Shown: one piece after another, positions 9,201 to 16,808 of the stretch
Layout: each line of letters begins with the position of its first letter
How positions within the stretch are numbered: position 1 is the stretch's first letter
Origin: CAIVPM01 sp964615145
GTDB lineage: Bacteria > Bacteroidota > Bacteroidia > Chitinophagales > Chitinophagaceae
DNA length: 20,594 nt
Reading direction: 5' to 3'
Assembly (NCBI GenBank): GCA_964615145.1
Contig: CAZTOP010000055.1
Coordinates: 1-20,594, forward strand
The notes under the pieces: generated by a model
Databases searched by the model: none
What the model saw: the letters and a program-made list of their open reading frames with translations, nothing else
Told to the model about the DNA's origin: nothing
Translations under genes and position numbers: made by a program

Positions 9201-10403
9201 TACAAACTCACCCGTATTCACATATCCAGATGGTAAAGTTATACTTGGAGCCACTACACCTTGTGTGCCTTGAATTGTACTTAGTAATACATTATAAGTT
9301 CCTTCTCCAACAGCGGTAAATTCATAAGTTCCGTTTGCATTAACAGTTACAGAAGCTACAATAATATTATTACTGTCAATTAAGTTAGCGTATAAAGTTC
9401 CACTAATATTAGTTCCAGCTCCATTAACAGTATTATCAGTTAGTCCATTTGTATCATAATATACATTGCCAGAAATAGTAACTGGTGTATTAATAGATGC
9501 ACTGAGCATGAACTCGTCACCAGCGTTTATAGCAGAATGGCTCCAAGCAGAACCATTACCATCACCTCTTACATATACTTTAAAAGTTAATGTTGTGATA
9601 TTTGTTCCAGCAACCTTTACACTGCCACAAGCAGCACCGACACCACAATTAAAAGTTGGTGTACTGGCGTTATTTAATATTTTATTAGAAAAAACATCTA
9701 ATTCACTAGTACCAGAAAGCTTGGACAATATTACACCTGTCGTTTGTAGTTCTAATTCTGTACTCATTCCTTGTATATCATTTCCTCCAAACAACACATT
9801 ACTTCCAAGACCAACTATATGAATTACAGGATTACTTACTGGCTGACTAAATGTTAATGTAATATCTCCAAAATAATATCTACCATTTAATGGTGCATTT
9901 GTTGAAAACAACTCATCCACACTATTATAAAAATAAAAACCATAATTATCTGCAATATCTATTCCTGCTGACGTTGGTCCATTGGGATTGGCAGTGTAAG
10001 AACCATTGGTAGGATTGTCTACAGTATTTAAACTATTGTAAACAGGAACTTGTGTTGCAACTGCTGTAATACTATTTACTCTTCCACCAAAGTTAATTCC
10101 TTTACCCGTGCTGATTCTATTTGTAGAAATATTATTAAACTGCTGATTTGATATGGATGCAGTTACTGTGATTGATGGACTAAATGTTGAGAATGTTGAG
10201 CCAGAAGTGTTTTCTAAAAGTGTTGCTGTTTGATTTGAAGTTGTTAATCCTATTGGTGCTGAAATATAACTTGCACTTGAAAATTCCAATTGTGTTTGTG
10301 AAGATGTACTGCCCACTATTGCAAGGCAGCATATCAACATACTTAAGCACTTCACTAATCTATAGTGAGCCGCATTTAAAAATATGTTTCTAATCTTTTT
10401 CAT
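6279..10403 (-). CDS. Large T9SS-secreted multidomain Ig-like protein
   Basis: 1374 residues. The signal peptide is about residues 1-36 (hydrophobic CLSMLICCLAIVG, then SQTQLEF). Residues 37 to about 557 match the N-terminal part of the adjacent gene at 13771 almost throughout, including a SdrD_B/CarboxypepD_reg-like segment (ISGNVYYDTNGLTDNTVNG) and an Ig-like segment ending CRPVQEIAITVNPLP. Next come one Big_2-like repeat (about 558-640) and two Ig/PKD-like domains (about 640-805, each with SYQWYRDG- or NYQWYKDS-type strands). A module opening GGSGGVESKSLGDVISKR (about 808) is of a kind seen in T9SS proteins, and a jelly-roll-like region lies before the end. Residues 1286-1374 are a type A T9SS sorting domain (YPNPNQGKF, GLYIVTIEADG, KKVVINKP). 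Export by Sec, then T9SS to the cell surface or medium, is inferred. No catalytic domain was recognised; an adhesive or structural role is the best guess. Confidence 0.9.
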   Translation of the reverse strand: MKKIRNIFLNAAHYRLVKCLSMLICCLAIVGSTSSQTQLEFSSASYISAPIGLTTSNQTATLLENTSGSTFSTFSPSITVTASISNQQFNNISTNRISTGKGINFGGRVNSITAVATQVPVYNSLNTVDNPTNGSYTANPNGPTSAGIDIADNYGFYFYNSVDELFSTNAPLNGRYYFGDITLTFSQPVSNPVIHIVGLGSNVLFGGNDIQGMSTELELQTTGVILSKLSGTSELDVFSNKILNNASTPTFNCGVGAACGSVKVAGTNITTLTFKVYVRGDGNGSAWSHSAINAGDEFMLSASINTPVTISGNVYYDTNGLTDNTVNGAGTNISGTLYANLIDSNNIIVASVTVNANGTYEFTAVGEGTYNVLLSTIQGTQGVVAPSITLPSGYVNTGEFVGNGAGNDGSINGVTSVIVASTNVSNVNFGIYACPTITNPSANQSICIGNSGNNITVNTSSNETSGIRFVKFTTKQIAGTVPTDIELENIYNGSSIATVTATGASSPYTATYNWNNSDFPNVTASPITYYVYVIVNPNPGTTCRPVQEIAITVNPLPIIAPITGLSTVCVNATDTLSSATAAGVWTSSDNSIATINNNGIVTGISAGNVSITYTITNVNGCVNSVTKLISAVSPAIVPTITANGTTTACLGAGLILTSSVSASYQWYRDGTLINGATAQTYTPIVSGNYSMIVVAGGGVCSSISNSISVVINYAATPSITPSDTAIVCSKNNDKICPAIWGYSNYQWYKDSVVIPAPAGTSSCFYPTEEGRYSLSAQNGSGCWSIQSNSVYVIIDTICNNGSVTSGGSGGVESKSLGDVISKRLYGNAYNSITEINGYNNLPTFIKNSGAVVNGGAAIRLYDLFPAKALNTTKAYITTPNDIINFTNALEVLSVDYRDSFNTKAVAFGTKTLGEVYSHTKPICDRLKEGQLLSVGKINIEGFELLTSTIKQRTGETEYCINFTVGQKIGRSSISIQSNWLTDNTIKEDTMYNFQLWAANYNTVLTMAKDVIVKVKSIQTIQPTLSNANDLPKIFVESVKREKTNIILIINNPTNSTSCSFKVDEKLNENSIVYSKLINLTLKANSKNTVTIPVSDSYEGNLYLYHNGIVNDLVYMSDGAWNIDYDQANTSIKQFNTSNGNFSNDANEYPLFRKVSIQASTKNYLTAYKLVKGGGLERNFNDYKSIKFKAAALGISNLKITIVKKGITEWSNQYSYTTAVTGSETDYVISLSKFVSKSILTPIDLSDVTAINFSWENKNGNTLNLSATIDKLRFSKDDLGYVTSLSDKEITIYPNPNQGKFKVGFILDEDKPIVLKVTEFATGLTVQNQFINAKKGTNNASVDLSSMSIKSGLYIVTIEADGLIYKGKKVVINKP

Positions 10404-10476
10404 CTTAACACAATTATCTATCTATATTATTAAAAAATATCTATCAAATCCTCATTGTCTCTCTTTTGGCTTTTCG

Positions 10477-10509
10477 CTACTGATTGGTTATTCACATACC
10501 AACCAGTAG
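10477..10509 (-). other. Hairpin between two secreted repeat-protein genes
   Basis: Arms 10477-10488 and 10498-10509 form a 12-bp stem with a 9-base loop. In minus-strand RNA the only irregular pair is a G-U wobble, whereas in plus-strand RNA it would be an A-C mismatch, so the structure suits the transcript of the flanking genes. No U tract follows, so it is not a textbook terminator. It could be an mRNA processing, stability or partial-termination site between the second and third genes. The rest of the 166-bp spacer shows no clear promoter. Confidence 0.5.
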
Positions 10510-10569
10510 GAAAATATTATTATTAAAAACGTTACTAAGGTTTAAAACTTTTATAACGCTAAAATTTAA

Positions 10570-12124
10570 TTATCCATTTGCCTTAGGATTAATTGTTACT
10601 TGATAAGTTACAGTAGTCACACATCCGCTTGCATTTGTTACAGTGTAGCTTATTGTTACAGTTCCTGTTGAAATACCTGTAACAACTCCACTCGCTGAAA
10701 CAGTTGCTATTGCTGTGTTTGAAGATGTCCAAACACCACCACTTGTTGTTGAGCTAAGTGTTATAACATCAGTTACAGCATTAATTGTATTACCAGTTAT
10801 TGGTGCTACAATTGGTAGAGCATTTACTGTTACAGTTGTTGATACAGAATCCACACAACCATTACTATTTGTTACAGTGTATCGTATTATGGATGTACCT
10901 GCACTTATTCCAGAAACTAAACCTGTAGCACTTACAGTTGCAACATTTGTATTGGTAGAAGTCCAAACACCATTTGCAGTTGCATCAGCCAGTTGCGTTG
11001 TTGAACTTGCACAAACACTTGTTGTTCCTGTAATAGCTGCTATAACTGGTAAAGCATTTACTGTTACTGTTGTACTTACTGAATCTACACAACCATTACC
11101 ATTAGTAACTGTATAACGTATGGTTGAAGTTCCTGCTGCAACACCTGTTACAACACCTGTTGATGAATTAATTGTTGCAACACCAGTTGAAACGGATGTC
11201 CAAACACCACCACTTGTAGTGCTAGATAAAGCTGTTGTTTTAGCCACACAAACACTTGTTGTTCCTGTAATAGCTGCTATAACTGGTAAAGCATTTACTG
11301 TNNNNNNNNNNNNNNNNNNNNNNNNNNNNNNNNNNNNNNNNNNNNNNNNNNNNNNNNNNNNNNNNNNNNNNNNNNNNNNNNNNNNNNNNNNNNNNNNNNN
11401 NTATAACTGGTAAAGCATTTACTGTTACTGTTGTACTTACTGAATCTACACAACCACTACCATTTATTACTGTGTAACGTATGGTTGAAGTTCCTGCTGC
11501 AATACCTGTTACTACACCTGTTGATGCATTAATTGTAGCAACACTTGTTGTAACTGATTTCCAAACACCACCACTTGTAGCATCTGATAAAGTTGTTGTT
11601 TGTCCAACACACACAGTTGTTGTACCAGTAATGGCTGCAATAGTTGGTAAAGCATTTACTGTTACTGTTGTGCTTACACTATCCACACAACCACTACCAT
11701 TAGTAACTGTATAACGTATGGTTGAAGTTCCTGCAGCAACACCTGTTACAACACCAGTTGAAGCATTAATAGTTGCAACACCTGTGCTTACTGATTTCCA
11801 AACACCACCACTTGTAGTGTTAGATAAAGTTGTTGTTTTAGCCACACAAACACTTGTTGTTCCTGTAATAGCTGCTATAACTGGTAAAGCATTTACTGTT
11901 ACTGTTGTACTTACTGAATCTACACAACCACTACCATTTATTACTGTGTAACGTATGGTTGAAGTTCCTGCTGCAATACCTGTTACTACACCTGTTGATG
12001 CATTAATTGTAGCAACACTTGTTGTAACTGATTTCCAAACACCACCACTTGTAGCATCTGATAAAGTTGTTGTTTGTCCAACACACACAGTTGTTGTACC
12101 AGTAATAGATTCAATAGTTGGTAA
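10570..12124 (-). repeat. Tandem array of 234-237-bp Big_2-coding repeats
   Basis: Units begin (gene direction) at 12124, 11887, 11650, then 11413 up to the gap, and after the gap at 11289, 11052 and 10818. Types alternate: units 1 and 3 carry CVGQTTTLSDATSGG, while unit 2 and the first unit after the gap carry the CVAKTT type. Bases 11402-11632 are identical to 11876-12106, that is 231 bases at 474-bp spacing, showing recent duplication of a two-repeat block. The last two units are more diverged. Confidence 0.92.
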
Positions 12125-13771
12125 CGGATTTACTGTTACTGCTATTTCTTGTACTGGGCGACAAGTAGTTCCTGCATCTGGATTAACTATAGCATATACA
12201 TAATATGTAATTGGCGATGTAGTTCCATTAGGGAAATCACTACTATTCCAAGTATAAGTTGCAGTATAAGGATTGCTACCACCTGTTGGTGTTACTGTTG
12301 CAATACCTGTTCCTGCATAAATATTTGCAAGCTCAGCTCCTGTTGCACTACCACCTGCAATTTGCTTGCTACTAAATTTCACAAACTTGATTCCACTAGT
12401 ATTGTTATAAGAGGTATTTACAGTAATGTTGGTACCACTTTGACCAATACATATTGTTTGATTAGCACTTGGATTAGTAATAGTTGGGCAACTGTATATA
12501 CCAAAGTTTACATTGGCAACATCGCTTGTTCCAACGGTAACAGCAGTAATACCATTAATAGTTCCATCATTTCCAGCACCAGTTCCTACAAACTCACCAG
12601 TATTAACATAACCCGCAGGCAAACTTGCACTTGGTGCAGTTGCTCCTTGTGTACCCAATGTTGTACTTAATACCATTGTATAATTACCAGCACTAATACC
12701 AGAGAAAGAATAGGTACCACCAGCGCCCACAGCTACTGATGCAATAACTTTATTACTAGCATCTACAAGGTTGGCATACAAAGTACCACCAGCATTGGTT
12801 CCAGTACCATTTACTGTATTATCGGTTAAACCATTTACGTCGCTATATACATTACCACTAACTGTTACTGGTTTGTTCATACTTACACCAATTACAAATA
12901 CATCACCAGCATTAATGTTTGCATTTGCCCAAGCTGTACCATTACCATCACCTCTTACATAAATTTTAAAGGTTAAGGTTGTAATATTTGTACCTGCAAT
13001 TTTTACAGAACCACTAGCCGCACCATTACCAGAAATATTACCTAAAGTAGCAGCACTGTTTAATATTTTATTGGCTGTTACATTAAACTCAGTTGTACCC
13101 GAAAGTTTACTAGCTGTTACACCGCTAGTTTGTAATTCTAGTTCAGAAGAAAAGCCTTGAACATTTCCACCACCAAAATTTACATTACCACCCAAACCAG
13201 TAATTTGCAACACAGGGTCGCTTACAGGTCTGCTAAAAGTTAATGTTAAATCGCCATAATAATATCTGCCAGTTAAAGATGCACTTGAATTAAATAATGG
13301 GTAAACACTATTATAAAAACTAAAACCACTGTTGGCAGCTACATCAATACCAGTACCAGCAGTTCCATTTGGATTAGATGTATAACTTGTATTAACAGAC
13401 GATGAAATAGAATTCATTAAATTAAAAACAGGAATAGCAGTAATACTAGTGCCTAAACTATTGGTAGATGCACCATAAACTACACCTGTTCCTGTACTTA
13501 CAACACCAGTAGGAATAGCAGTATATTGCTGATTACTGATAGCAGCAGTTACTGTAATTGTTGGCGTATAAGCAACAAACGTTGTTCCAGTGGTGTTCTC
13601 CAACTTAGTAGCAGTTTGATTTGCTATTGTTGCACCATTGGGTGCAGATGGATAACTACCTGCTGACATTTCTAACTGCGTTTGTGCTGATATTTTTGAA
13701 ATACCAACAAAACACATCACTACAATTAGTATGTGTTTAAAGAGAGATTTGTTTGTAAAAGCTTTTTTCAT
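10570..13771 (-). CDS. Secreted Big_2 (bacterial Ig-like) repeat protein, interrupted by a scaffold gap
   Basis: Start MKKAFTNKSLFKHILIVVMC with a signal peptide ending about residue 29 (SAQTQLE). Residues 30 to about 548 are homologous to the same region of the 1374-residue gene. From about residue 549 come 78-79-residue Big_2 repeats (LPxIAAITGTTxVC ... GVWxSV ... VTGxAAGTSTIRYTV ... GCVDSVSTTVTVNA). Three are complete before the 100-N gap and three after it. The two contig ends share 24 identical bases coding TVNALPVI in the same codon phase; merging them gives an open frame of exactly 1026 codons, so nothing suggests a pseudogene. The protein ends TINPKANG straight after the last repeat, without a T9SS sorting domain or other anchor. 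It begins 12 bases after the NIDO gene, so the two are probably one operon. Function unknown; a surface or extracellular adhesin or matrix role is inferred. Confidence 0.88.
11302..11401. other. Scaffold gap (100 N) inside the Big_2 array
   Basis: One hundred N, a placeholder length. The 24 bases before it (11278-11301) and after it (11402-11425) are identical, as expected when an assembler breaks in a tandem repeat. The true spacing should be a whole number of repeats relative to that overlap, possibly zero. Confidence 0.99.
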
Positions 13772-13783
13772 TTTGTTGATTTA

Positions 13784-14509
13784 TTACGGATTGGTTTGGG
13801 GATTAATTGTTACAACTGTTGTGGCTAATGAGCTACAACCACTACCATTGACAAGAGTATAAGTTATAGTTGCAGTTCCAGATCTTACACCAGTTACCAC
13901 ACCAGTACTGCTATTTATACTTGCAACACTTGTATTATTACTACTCCAAGTGCCACCACTTGTAGCATTACTTAGGGTTGTAGTACCTGTTACAAAAGTT
14001 AATGTTGTACCTGTTATTGCTGGCAAAGCATTACCTGTACTAACAGTTACAGTTCTTGTAACTGTAGTAGTACATCCATTTGCATTGGTTACTGCATAAC
14101 TAATAGTTGCAGTACCCGCACCTGTACCAGTAATAACACCTGTGCTACTATTTACACTGGCGATGCTTGTATTGTTTGAAGAATAAACACCACCAGTTGT
14201 AGTTGAAGAAAAAGTAGTAGTGCTACCTACGCAAACAGTTTGAGTACCTGTTAAAGCATTTACAGTAGGGTTGCTATTTACGGTTACTGTGGTAGATGTT
14301 GAATCTTTACAACCACTTACATTGGTTACAACATATTTAATAGCACTTGTACCAGCAGCTACACCTGTTACAACACCTGTACTACTATTTACAGTAGCTA
14401 CGCTTGTTGTTCCACTTGTCCATACACCACCAGTTGTAGTGTTACTTAAAGTAGTAGTGCTACCAATACAAACGCTTGCAGTACCTGTGTTAGCTGGCAC
14501 TATTGGTTT
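13784..14509 (-). repeat. Three Big_2-coding repeats at the 3' end of the NIDO gene
   Basis: Three diverged units of about 80 residues with the shared pattern VCxGSTTT...TTGGVxSS...STGVxTG...GC. They are related to the array in the next gene but far less alike among themselves, so this array is older. The third unit lacks the first Cys (LTFVTGTTTLS). Confidence 0.85.
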
Positions 14510-16177
14510 TGCATTTACTGTAACAATTACACTACTAGTTGGCGATGTGCAGCCATTGGGCAATGTTACCGTTACGGTATAAGTACCACTCATAGCAGTA
14601 GATGCATTTGTTATAGTTGGATTTTGTAAAGAAGATGTAAAACCATTGGGTCCTGTCCAGCTATATGCAGTTGCACCATCGACAGTTGTTGTACTAAGAT
14701 TGATTGTATTTGCAGCACAAACCGGACTGTTGGATGAAGCTGTTGTAGTAGCGGCAACAACTTTTACATAAATGGTTTTAGTTGTAATTCCAGCAGGATT
14801 AAAATTATCAGTAGCAGTATAAGTAACTGGATAAGTATTACCAACATTGCAACTCGAACCTGTTACATTAATAGTTGCAACAGATGTTGCACCTGTTGTT
14901 GTACCAGTAGTTGTATTACACAAACTTCCAATATTAATACTAGAGGAAACTGTTTGATTGGTCTCTGGCGGTAGAAATGTTATGTTAAGTGTTTTTGTTT
15001 CGCCACAACTTACCGTTAAAGTATCATTACTAGGTGTACCAGTTATTGAAGGTGGCTGATTACCTGCAGTTGAAACATTAAATGCAATACATTCATAATC
15101 TAAATAGTTTACACCATCTGTGCTGCCTGCACCACCATCATACACACTACTATTTAACCCAAAACGTCCAACTTGTACATAATTTACATTATCGCCTTTA
15201 CTAATACCCACTGTTGCAGGTGTACCTCCAAAACCAGCAGAACCACCACTTGCAGTACCTGTGGTCCATTGCATATCGCCATAATTAAACTGAACATTAT
15301 TGCCCAAACCAATAGATGCATCGTTACCATCGGTTAATATTACTTGAAATGTATTTAATAATACAGGTGTAGCCGTGCTACCATAATATGCTACACCGGG
15401 CCAAGTAACAACAATTTTACCCGCACTAACTTTATATTTAACTGTTGCACTACCAGCTACTGAAGTGTTTACGTCTGCCCAAAATGGGGCAACCATCGCA
15501 ATATTATTAGGAAAACCAGTTGAGGAATAAGTACCGCTTGCTGCAGTAAAAGTTATGTTACCATTATTATTAATATAACATTGGGTATAAGTTACCCCAT
15601 ATAGGTCAAAATTAAATCCTAAAGCAATAGGACCTAAACTGCCATCATCGTTAGCAGCAAAAGATGTATATGTTCCATCGGGAGCAAAATAACAACTAGA
15701 AGATGGTGTGCCATCGGTAAACAATACAGTTGAGGTATATCCAGAAGTTAAACCAAAAACGGTTGCTTCTAATTGTCTGCCTAAGTTTTGACTATCAACA
15801 TACCAATAAGCATTAAAATCTCCATTGGCATCGCAAATAACATTGAAAGGATTATAAGCAGAACCATAACCAGGAGGATTACCTTTTAAAGTAACTTGCA
15901 ACACAACTGTTTCGCTAGGAAAAAAACCACCACCTTTAAAATGTACTGTTGAACCGGGTTGATAATCGGCGGAGTCTGTAGTAAATGAAACTCCGGAATT
16001 TCCTGAGTGAGCTATCATTGCTTTTGTAGAATCGTAACCAGGATTATTTGAAGGGTTGGTAAATGTTTGAGAGAAAGAAGAGGAACTTAATAATATAATC
16101 GCAAAAAAACCGAAGGCAAATTTTTTTGCTTTCAGCTTTTTTGTATTACGAAATATTATTAAAACCAATCTTAGCAT
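13784..16177 (-). CDS. Secreted NIDO-domain protein with Ig-like repeats
   Basis: 797 residues. A signal peptide with a long basic N-region spans about residues 1-37 (FGFFAIILLSSSSFSQ). Residues about 66-157 form a module common in bacterial exported proteins (DSADYQPGSTVHFKGGGFFP, ANGDFNAYWYVD, LEATVFGLTSGYTST, FTDG). Residues about 175-305 resemble a nidogen-like NIDO domain (INNNGNITF, IAMVAPFWADVNT, GKIVVTWPGV, NTFQVILTDG, NNVQFNYGDMQW). An HYR/cadherin-like part (about 375-475) and a PKD/Ig-like part with YSWTGPNGFTSSLQNPT (about 475-557) follow, then three Big_2 repeats (about 558-797). It stops TINPQTNP directly after the last repeat, with no sorting domain. It is first of three same-strand genes. 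NIDO domains occur in extracellular matrix and adhesion proteins; an adhesive role here is inference. Confidence 0.88.
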   Translation of the reverse strand: MLRLVLIIFRNTKKLKAKKFAFGFFAIILLSSSSFSQTFTNPSNNPGYDSTKAMIAHSGNSGVSFTTDSADYQPGSTVHFKGGGFFPSETVVLQVTLKGNPPGYGSAYNPFNVICDANGDFNAYWYVDSQNLGRQLEATVFGLTSGYTSTVLFTDGTPSSSCYFAPDGTYTSFAANDDGSLGPIALGFNFDLYGVTYTQCYINNNGNITFTAASGTYSSTGFPNNIAMVAPFWADVNTSVAGSATVKYKVSAGKIVVTWPGVAYYGSTATPVLLNTFQVILTDGNDASIGLGNNVQFNYGDMQWTTGTASGGSAGFGGTPATVGISKGDNVNYVQVGRFGLNSSVYDGGAGSTDGVNYLDYECIAFNVSTAGNQPPSITGTPSNDTLTVSCGETKTLNITFLPPETNQTVSSSINIGSLCNTTTGTTTGATSVATINVTGSSCNVGNTYPVTYTATDNFNPAGITTKTIYVKVVAATTTASSNSPVCAANTINLSTTTVDGATAYSWTGPNGFTSSLQNPTITNASTAMSGTYTVTVTLPNGCTSPTSSVIVTVNAKPIVPANTGTASVCIGSTTTLSNTTTGGVWTSGTTSVATVNSSTGVVTGVAAGTSAIKYVVTNVSGCKDSTSTTVTVNSNPTVNALTGTQTVCVGSTTTFSSTTTGGVYSSNNTSIASVNSSTGVITGTGAGTATISYAVTNANGCTTTVTRTVTVSTGNALPAITGTTLTFVTGTTTLSNATSGGTWSSNNTSVASINSSTGVVTGVRSGTATITYTLVNGSGCSSLATTVVTINPQTNP

Positions 16178-16422
16178 TTTTTTTAATTAGATCGGTTTAC
16201 ACAGGAGTAAAAATTGTAGTAATAAAACGACAATACTTAAACATTATTGCTTAAATCAGTAAAAAAAAATAAAATAAAGAGTAAATAATACCACAAAAAA
16301 ACATAAGAGAAAAACAAACAGTTAAATCCAATTGGTAAGAATATTATTTTAATCTAAAAATTTAACTAATCAGTTCCATTTAAATTGGTTTTAAAATGTA
16401 GAAAACATATAATATTAATGAA

Positions 16423-16632
16423 AACCTTAAGGTATTAGAGCCATTCTATATAACATTAACTAAAAACCTCAAGGTATTGAAGCCATTCTGTATAGTATTG
16501 ATTCTAAACCTTAAGGTATTGAAGCCATTCTGTATAGTATTGATTCTAAACCTTAAGGTATTGGAACTATTCTATATAGTATTGACTGAAAACCTCAAGG
16601 TATTAGAATAGTTCAATATGGAATTATAAGAG
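16423..16632. repeat. Five 42-bp tandem repeats with a palindromic core
   Basis: Units start at 16423, 16465, 16507, 16549 and 16591, spacing exactly 42. Each opens AACCTYAAGGTATT, holding the palindrome ACCTTAAGGT (T replaced by C in units 2 and 5), and units 1-4 continue with an ATTCTRTATA block. Units 2 and 3 differ by one base. Unit 5 is similar only over its first third, and a decayed partial unit may precede the array (16404-16422). There are no unique spacers, so it is not CRISPR. Confidence 0.93.
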
Positions 16633-16646
16633 TCTATTCGTGTATT

Positions 16647-16683
16647 AAAACTTTTACAGGGTTCAAAACCCTATAAAAGTTTT
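16647..16683. other. Strong 17-bp hairpin (terminator-like) in the divergent intergenic region
   Basis: Arms 16647-16663 and 16667-16683 pair over 17 bp with a three-base loop (CAA on the plus strand). The one irregular position is an A-C mismatch in plus-strand RNA but a G-U wobble in minus-strand RNA. Arms begin AAAA and end TTTT, like a bidirectional terminator with a short U tract. It lies 125 bases before the polyprenyl synthase ATG and just outside the 42-bp array, where no gene end requires it. Confidence 0.6.
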
Positions 16684-16789
16684 AAACCTTATATGAGTTT
16701 TGAGATTTACACTATTGTCGAAATAACCAAAGCTCATATTTAATAAAAAAGTCTATTAAGAATATTCAAGCACCAATATCAATTAACTA

Positions 16790-16797
16790 TTACTTTG
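16790..16797 (+). promoter_or_regulatory. Possible -7 box of the polyprenyl synthase gene
   Basis: TTACTTTG matches 7 of 8 positions of TAnnTTTG and is the same octamer as before aroB, here within the identical decamer TATTACTTTG. It lies 11 bases before the ATG at 16809. No TTG is present at the -33 distance. Confidence 0.35.
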
Positions 16798-16808
16798 CAG
16801 TCATAATA

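Larger units (their letters stand above)
16178..16808. other. 631-bp divergent intergenic region
   Basis: It separates the secreted-protein block (minus) from the polyprenyl synthase gene (plus). Bases 16178-16420 are very A/T-rich with no open frame, no full CAAAnnTA (minus-strand -7 box) and no RNA gene that I can see. Bases 16423-16632 are a 42-bp tandem array and 16647-16683 a strong hairpin, listed separately. The last 120 bases hold the likely promoter of the plus-strand gene. The promoter of the NIDO gene must lie here but was not identified. Confidence 0.7.

Noticed and set aside
11240..11418. Apparent frameshift or pseudogene in the Big_2 gene at the 100-N gap
   Set aside because: The frame change comes from the arbitrary 100-base placeholder. 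Overlapping the shared 24 bases restores a continuous frame.
9466..14582. Many long open frames on the plus strand opposite the secreted repeat genes, several with similar 77-residue Val/Thr-rich translations
   Set aside because: They repeat with the same 237-bp period as the Big_2 array, have no start signals and follow from the Thr/Val/Gly-rich codon use of the real minus-strand genes.
16405..16610. Open frame through the 42-bp array, coding a 14-residue repeat (NLKVLKPFCIVLIL type)
   Set aside because: 42 is a multiple of three, so one stop-free unit makes the whole array open. There is no ATG after the upstream TAG, and the frame ends in the fifth unit; chance explains it.
16423..16632. 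Possible CRISPR array
   Set aside because: Units are contiguous and alike over their whole length, with no unique spacers, and no cas gene is nearby.
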